A DNA stretch of 64,000 nucleotides from Argentina anserina (lineage: Eukaryota > Streptophyta > Magnoliopsida > Rosales > Rosaceae). How positions within the stretch are numbered: the stretch's first letter is position 1; each line of letters begins with the position of its first letter. The notes under the pieces are model-generated. The model did no database searches, had not been told where the DNA came from, and worked only from the letters and a program-made list of their open reading frames with translations. Positions 58,016-64,000 of this stretch are shown here, one piece after another. The stretch spans positions 12,475,001-12,539,000 of the forward strand of contig NC_065875.1 of the NCBI RefSeq assembly GCF_933775445.1, read 5' to 3'. The position numbers and the translations under genes were made by a program.

Positions 58016-60376
58016 ATGGAGGCCGTAGACGCCTGGGGAAACACCAACCTGGAGACCGTGGATCCCGAAATCCACGACCTAATCGAGAAGGAGAAGCGGC
58101 GCCAGTGCCGCGGCATCGAGCTCATCGCCTCCGAGAATTTCACCTCCTTCGCCGTCATCGAGGCCCTCGGTTCCGCCCTCACCAACAAATACTCCGAGGG
58201 CATGCCCGGAAACCGCTACTACGGCGGCAACGAGTTCATCGACGAGATCGAGAACCTCTGCCGCGCACGCGCCCTCAAGGCGTTTCACCTCGACGCGTCC
58301 CAGTGGGGCGTCAACGTCCAGCCCTACTCCGGCTCCCCCGCCAACTTCGCCGCCTACACCGCCGTCCTCAACCCCCACGACCGCATCATGGGCCTCGACC
58401 TCCCCTCCGGCGGCCACCTCACCCACGGCTACTACACCTCCGGCGGGAAGAAGATCTCGGCGACTTCGATCTACTTCGAGTCGCTGCCGTACAAGGTGAA
58501 CTCCACCACTGGTTACATTGACTATGATAAGCTTGAGGAGAAGGCCTTGGATTTCAGGCCGAGGTTGATCATTTGCGGCGGGAGTGCTTATCCTAGGGAC
58601 TGGGACTATGCTAGGTTTAGGGCTGTGGCGGATAAGTGCGGTGCGCTTTTGCTCTGTGACATGGCTCATATCAGTGGCCTTGTTTGTGCTCAGGTGCGTG
58701 TTTTTTTTTATCACTTTCCTTTGTGTTTGTGGTTAGATCTAATGTGTTTTTATTGAGATCTGGTTTGGTTAAGTTGGTGTGCATTGTTTGAGAACAAGTT
58801 GTTGAATTGTTAGATTAAATTATGTAAAGGTTGTAAATTGTTCATGCTGCTATGATCGCAGAGTTGATGTCTGGCACTTTGTAATGACTACTAGGATGCA
58901 GATGGAAATGGGCTAAATTAACATGGTGTTGTTCTAGATGAAGTGAATGTAGGGAGTGAGTTTTATATCTAGTTGATTGAGTCTGGGGTAGATCTGGAGT
59001 GACATGCACGTTTAGCTGTTTGGTGATGCTTGCCTGCACAATTTGTGGATCTTATGTATGCTGCTGGTCGTTTTCTTAAATCTGTCTTCTTTTCTTGCCG
59101 AGTTGTTTTAATGATTAAGAATTGGTTTTATTTATATATATGTCATTAAGATAGCATGTGCCAGATCGTTTTAATAAAACTGTTTTGATTCTGAAGTGAA
59201 TCTCGTAATAATTGTCCTTGTATTTGTGCCCACTTGGTGTCGGTGTTTGCAATTCAGTTTTGGAATATTCTGTGTTTGGTACTGTCAACTAGATCATGGC
59301 AGTAGGACTGTGTTCTTACTCTGTTTTTGTGTATAGGAAGCTGCGAATCCATTTGAGTTCTGTGACATTGTCACAACCACAACTCACAAGAGCTTGAGGG
59401 GACCTAGGGCTGGTATGATCTTTTACAGGAAGGGGCCTAAGCCACCAAAGAAGGGTCAGCCAGAGGGTGCAGAATATGATTTTGAAGACAAGATCAACTT
59501 TTCTGTTTTCCCCTCGCTTCAGGGTGGTCCTCATAATCACCAGATTGGCGCTCTTGCTGTTGCTCTTAAGCAGGCCATGACACCGGGTTTCAAAGCATAT
59601 GCTCAACAGGTCAAGGCCAATGCTGTTGCTCTCGGAAAGTATCTGATGAGCAAGGATTACAAGCTTGTCACAGGAGGAACCGAGAACCATCTTGTACTGT
59701 GGGATCTCAGGCCTCTTGGTTTGACTGGTAATATTCTAAATTTCTAATTTGCTCAATCTGTTATTCTTATAGTGGCAATTATTTTCCTGTTGCTCTTTTA
59801 TTTTGTAATATAATTGTAACTCCTTTATGATGTTCTTCAGGCAACAAGGTTGAGAAGCTTTGTGACCTAGCCAACATTACTGTGAACAAGAATGCTGTTT
59901 TTGGTGACAGCAGTGCCCTGGCTCCTGGAGGAGTAAGAATTGGTAAGAACCGCTCTACTAATTGACTTTTCCATTCTGGTTAGTATTATTTGATGGAAAG
60001 GAGACTACTTTTTTTATATGCACACCATGGTTTTAAAGGAATTTCTTGGGGTGGGGGTTGCACCGGATTGAGTGCAAATTAGATTTTATTGCTTTACTGG
60101 TTCTGACTTGAGTTTATTGGCTGTATAACAGGTACTCCGGCCATGACTTCAAGAGGTTTGGTTGAGAAGGACTTTGAGAAGATTGGTGAGTTCCTTCACA
60201 GAGCTGTAACCCTCACCTTGAAGATTCAGAAGGAATTCGGAAAGCTACTGAAAGACTTCAACAAGGGGTTGGTGAACAACAAGGAAATTGAAGAACTCAA
60301 GGCTGATGTTGAGAAGTTCTCTGCCTCATTTGACATGCCTGGCTTCCAGATGTCTCAAATGAAGTACAAGGATTGA
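58016..60376 (+). CDS. SHM4: Serine hydroxymethyltransferase, cytosolic type
   Basis: PLP enzyme that interconverts serine plus tetrahydrofolate with glycine plus methylene-tetrahydrofolate and supplies one-carbon units. Exons: 58016-58693, 59337-59727, 59841-59942 and 60132-60376, all GT-AG, together 1,416 bp and 471 residues, the length of plant cytosolic isoforms. No organelle transit peptide precedes MEAVDAWGN. Visible: [11 protein letters not shown] and the GNRYYGGNE substrate loop; [24 protein letters not shown]; the PLP Lys244 in [10 protein letters not shown] at the start of exon 2; and [24 protein letters not shown] and the C-terminal MSQMKYKD. The sequence is closest to SHM4-type proteins from memory, so the symbol is a subgroup name. 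Exon 1 is very GC-rich up to about 58460, then drops sharply. Intact. Confidence 0.97.
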
Positions 60377-60880
60377 TCAGGTTAACCAAGAATCCAATAT
60401 TTTCAATATTGTGATAAAATATATAGGGCCCTTGAAATTAAGGCACCTCACAATATAATGTCTGTTGGAAAAGGAAAAAAAGAAAAAGCTTGGTCATGCT
60501 TTCGGTGCTGTAGGTCAGCTCTCTTTTGTTTTGGTTCCCATCTAATGGTTTTCCATTTTCTCCTTTGTATTTGCTCTTGTTGCTCCCACAAATAAACCAT
60601 GAATATTATTGTTTTATTAAATTTTAGATAGTGAAATGAGTAAATTTTTTGTGTTAGCATGTTCCAGTTCTGGTTGAGTAAAAATAGTATGTTTACAGGT
60701 GATTTTCATACCCGTACAGTTAAGTTAATACACGGTATGAACCAATTTCATTGTCTTGGTAGAATTCCAATAAAAGAAACCTATCTAGCATGTTTTGGAA
60801 GAATTCCTTTCCAATAGCAATTATGGTGATTAATATTGCTGAATCCACCTACTCTAGTATGAAATAAGGTGGCTTCCGAC
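60377..60880. other. Serine hydroxymethyltransferase 3' UTR
   Basis: A poly(A) signal AATAAA lies at 60591-60596, 215 bases after the stop, followed by T-rich sequence. No other feature seen. Confidence 0.55.
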
Positions 60881-61340
60881 TCAATCTTCCCCAATATTTG
60901 GGTAATAAGTGGCTATCAAATTAATGGTCAACTTGTCAAAGCTGGTATGGGGGCATTTGTTGGAGATAGTTGGTAAGGCGGTGAAGGTGGGTAGTGTGGA
61001 GATTGGAGGGTGAGACGTTGAGAGCATTACAAAAAATGACTGTAAAATTGGTTGGTATGAGCCAACTACAAGCATTTTCAGATTCAAAGGCTATATCAGG
61101 TTTTAGCCTATGTGCTACTCCATTGCACGTTCTTGGATACACCTTAGGTAATTTGCTGCGTAGCTGCTTGATATCATCAATAAGCTCCTCATTTGCTAGC
61201 AAACTGATCATTGCTGATTTTCTGTGTCACTGCGGGATGACTTCTATACAGCCATATGTTATATGTATATCGCGTTTATTGCTCGTAGTCCCTGAATTAG
61301 TAGGTCGAAACACTCGGATTGCCGGCAGTTCACATTAAGA
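60881..61340 (-). pseudogene. LINE-type RNase H-like domain (RVT_3) fragment
   Basis: The minus-strand frame 61211-60936 contains DIKQLRSKLPKVYPRTCNGVAHRL. This matches the end of the RNase H-like domain found in plant LINE-derived proteins, where a conserved R-x2-N-x2-A-H-x-L motif precedes a hydrophobic tail (here SWLIPTNFTVIFCNALN). The reverse transcriptase part and the catalytic acidic residues are absent. Probably a truncated retroposon. Confidence 0.5.
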
Positions 61341-62372
61341 AGAGTTCCACATTTACAGCTGGTTTCCAAACCCCTCCAGCCAAGCCAAACCACTTAGCAT
61401 ACGATTTGACGACCTCCGCTCCTGGTGGTCAGGCCATGGTCGGCCACAACTTGAAGGCTGTAGTCATCACCTCTCCCAAGGGTTTACTATTTGGATTAAC
61501 TTATTTGAGATTTATGTTTATTGGGTTGTTAGTATTTCCTCTAAACAACCTATGGCCCTTGATTGGGTTTGTAATTGTTGTTTCTTGTAATGAAGAATTT
61601 GCTTTTATTACCAAAGAAAAAAACATTCGGCATATCCTGAACAGTTTGATTTTTGTTCCTACAAACTGCTGTTTCTTCCATTTCGCTATAGGACCACAAA
61701 GCATTCAGCATGCATTCGAATCGCTCTCGCTAACTTCCATTCCTTGAACAACACAATTGTTGGCAGAAGAGTGGTGCTGCAGCTAAGTGATGAAGCCGTT
61801 AGATTACAGCCGAGGGACACTAACAGAAAGTATGTGATGGGTCTCCAAGAGTTTTGCATTGCAAGTAAGATAGTGTACATCAGTAGTAGCAAATCTTTCT
61901 CTTGTAATGGTGCTCTGACCTTACTGGTTGGGGCTATTAATATGACTTAGATGACATGCACAAATGAACCGAGTGTCACTAGTGTTGATATCATTGGTAT
62001 ATTGGATTTGAACAAAGCACACTGCAAAAGGGAAGTTATATTGAATCCATAATTTACACCCTAGAAACTGCCACTTCAGCTATAGTTTCGGAAATATAAG
62101 GGATAAATAAGCGGTCTTGAATTCTGGGCTTGTGGATGTCAGCATTCAGAGGAATGTGCTGCTTCAATTGTGTACAAAAAAGCCTCATTCAAACACCTTT
62201 AATAAAAAATCTCTTGGGCACCTTCAGTCAAAAATCTCTTGGGCCTCGATTATGCTATGCTGGCTGGAAAAAAGAGAAAGAAATCGAGTTGAAAGAGAAA
62301 ACAAGATAAAGAGGCATAGTGTACTGCAAAAAGAAAAAAAGGTCAAACAAACAAATAGCGCAGAAGAAACTT
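61341..62372. other. No assignable gene between the LINE fragment and RAD50
   Basis: Plus-strand frames (61319-61747, 61744-61950) show no domain I recognise. The lower-numbered one contains a SAPGGQAMVGHNLKAVV-like stretch that might be an old gene fragment. The segment also includes the probable 3' UTR of RAD50 (below 62373). Confidence 0.35.
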
Positions 62373-63097
62373 TTAGCCATACTGATCGTCTTTTGTCACC
62401 CGATAATATTTTTCTGCATGCTGGCGCTGCCCAATTAGTTGAGCAAACCGTTCATCATGAGTAATTACTATCAACTGAAAGTTCTCCTGTCCTTTCCGGT
62501 CCTCCATAATTCTGCAGAGAGAAAATAGGGCAAAACGTAAGTGGTATCAACTAATAGAGCATCTATCAATATGTATTCCACTCGTACCTAACAAGAGCAG
62601 CAGCAAGACTCTCAGCATTTGGTCCGTCCAAGTTAGTTGTTGGTTCATCTAGTGCTAGTATTCCACAATTGAGGCAGAAGGTTTCAGCTAAAGCCAACCT
62701 TATGATCAGGGAAGCAAGCACCTAAGCCAAGTCATAAACTAAGTTATCTTCTTAATTCGCCTAAAATGCTAGTGTATAAAGCAATGCATCCAAAGTTCAA
62801 TCACCTTCTGACCAGCACTACATCTTCCCCTCATTTCAAGTTCTGTATCGCCAGTCTGCATGAGAACCTGACATGCAGCAGCAACAATGTAAGGATGGTT
62901 AGAACATTTACTATTTGCAACATGGTAAATAAGATAATGTTGATACCTTGTAGCTATATGAACGAGTCCCAGCACTTTCAGAATCTGAATGTATACAGAT
63001 ATAATCTATATCTTGTCCTCTGTAAGTCTGCTGCCACAACTCCCGTATAATCTTATTTATTTCCTCCATCTTCATTGAGTGGAAGCGCATCAGTGCT
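62373..63097 (-). CDS. RAD50: RAD50, C-terminal exons (5' part beyond window)
   Basis: ABC-type ATPase of the MRE11-RAD50-NBS1 double-strand-break repair complex, acting in the nucleus and at telomeres. Four exons are visible: 63097-62947, 62867-62805, 62721-62588 and 62511-62373, with GT-AG borders and matching phases, 161 residues in all. They encode the C-terminal ATPase lobe: [37 protein letters not shown] (ABC signature with S-x-G-Q-K), the Walker B strand GILALDEP with D-loop TTNLDGPN, and the H-loop VITHDE, ending RVTKDDQYG then TAA. All catalytic motifs are intact. The end seems about 10 residues shorter than the usual RAD50 tail. No further exon is seen up to 64000, so either a long intron or a truncated copy is possible. 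Confidence 0.85.
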
Positions 63098-64000
63098 CTT
63101 GAAGAAAGGAAAAAGTATTACATTAGAAAAGGGTGTTACATGCAAACACAAATGTTGATCAAAATTGACTTTTAAACAAATAGTACACGAAATTTCATCA
63201 CTCAGAAAGAAGCTTTGGTTACAACTGTGGTACTATTTACCAACATACAAAGTATGAAAAACAAATGCCATACGACAACAAGATATGAGCAGATAAGAAG
63301 AATTAATAAAAGAGATAATGGCTCAAACAGTGTCCCAACTTTGCTAGACTATTAATTTCAGTCTCATCTTTTCAAAATATCACAGCTTAATCTCAAATTT
63401 CATTTCCGACCTAATTTCAGTACATTGTCCATCACTGACTTCATTCTTCCCTCGTCTCTCCATCCATTGCCAGCTTGGTAACAATTTTAGTTCATGAGCG
63501 CATATAATTGCAGAGATTTCTGCATCTGCAGTATCAGTGATTCTCTGGCAAAGATTGAAAACCAATTTCTTGAAGGTCTTCAAGATAGACCCATTTGGCA
63601 TAAATCCCAATTACAAATCCTTGATGCTGGAACAAACTACCAACTCCAAAATGCTGATTGAATTAGCCAAACCAATTGCTCTTAGGGTGTTATCAAAGAT
63701 CAAGTTACTAGATAAGGAAACCGAAGCATCCCATGTTATATGAGTGTAGGAGATCAATAAATTCCAGAACTAGAGAAAACCAAAGCACACCTCTGATTGC
63801 CCATACCCAATAAGAATTCTAACTCTTAAACGAGCAACCCACAACTTCATCACCCATTTAATTCCTGAACACACATTCCCCTTTCCTCCAAACCGATATC
63901 TCTCATGTATTCATGTTTGTAATCCTAAACCTGTGTAAATATAAGAAAAGATTGCAGTCCAAGCAACCCAAAGTAATAGTAATGAATGTGGAGGCTGCTA
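63098..64000. other. Likely RAD50 intron or insertion, no exon recognised
   Basis: No RAD50 coding sequence is visible upstream of 63097 within the window. Short frames on both strands (63380-63610 minus, 63537-63743 plus) have no recognisable domain. RAD50 genes of plants have many small exons with usually short introns, so 900 bases without one suggests an insertion or a broken gene. Confidence 0.4.

Noticed and set aside
58079..58714. 211-codon minus-strand and 138-codon plus-strand frames over serine hydroxymethyltransferase exon 1
   Set aside because: By-products of strong C/G bias at third codon positions; the real frame is certain.
1..64000. tRNA or rRNA genes
   Set aside because: None seen by eye on either strand; only primer-binding-site matches to tRNA 3' ends were found. 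A tRNAscan search would be decisive.

Overview
The window is nuclear DNA from a flowering plant, most likely a eudicot. Genes have GT-AG introns and encode plant-type adenosylhomocysteinase, cytosolic serine hydroxymethyltransferase, a RALF peptide hormone and the end of RAD50. The rest is a deep stack of plant mobile elements. No species can be named; a Rosaceae-like repeat flavour is only an impression.

Layout. 1-6.2 kb: a broken proline-rich reading frame and a decayed PIF/Harbinger transposon (transposase at 3.5-4.8 kb, Myb-like/NAM-associated partner protein at 5.0-6.2 kb). 6.7-9.2 kb: one long terminal repeat with a tRNA-Met primer site of a truncated LTR element, followed by an orphan exon of a short-chain dehydrogenase. 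9.8-15.6 kb: several hAT-type non-autonomous elements, four in the window's left part with clear or near-clear 8-bp target duplications. The largest (10733-13827) carries an array of 505-bp units, each unit itself a foldback. 16.1 kb: an intact RALF precursor gene. 17.9-21.6 kb: an old, decayed segmental duplication.

22.3-45.0 kb: one endogenous pararetrovirus (Caulimoviridae, florendovirus-like) on the minus strand. It runs from a tRNA-Met primer site at 44.8 kb through movement, coat, protease, reverse transcriptase and RNase H regions to a second ORF, a TATA box and a poly(A) signal at 22.4 kb. Its coding regions are disabled by stops, frameshifts and a changed catalytic residue. Three later insertions split it: an 11.0-kb Ty3/gypsy Athila-type element (24446-35481, TSD TCTAA) in the RNase H region, a 3.0-kb solo LTR (38156-41126, TSD CTCTT) that itself holds a hAT element, and a long-inverted-repeat element (about 43149-44216) that holds an Emigrant/pogo-like MITE. 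Without these insertions the virus copy is about 7.6 kb, close to one genome length.

45.7-47.7 kb: adenosylhomocysteinase (minus, two exons, 485 aa). 48-57.9 kb: gene-poor DNA with more hAT debris, including a transposase-like pseudogene. 58.0-60.4 kb: cytosolic serine hydroxymethyltransferase (plus, four exons, 471 aa). 62.4-63.1 kb: the last four visible exons of RAD50 (minus), whose 5' part lies beyond the window edge. The adenosylhomocysteinase and hydroxymethyltransferase both feed the one-carbon/activated-methyl cycle. RAD50 is a DNA-repair gene and RALF a cell-surface signalling peptide, so there is no evident operon-like logic.
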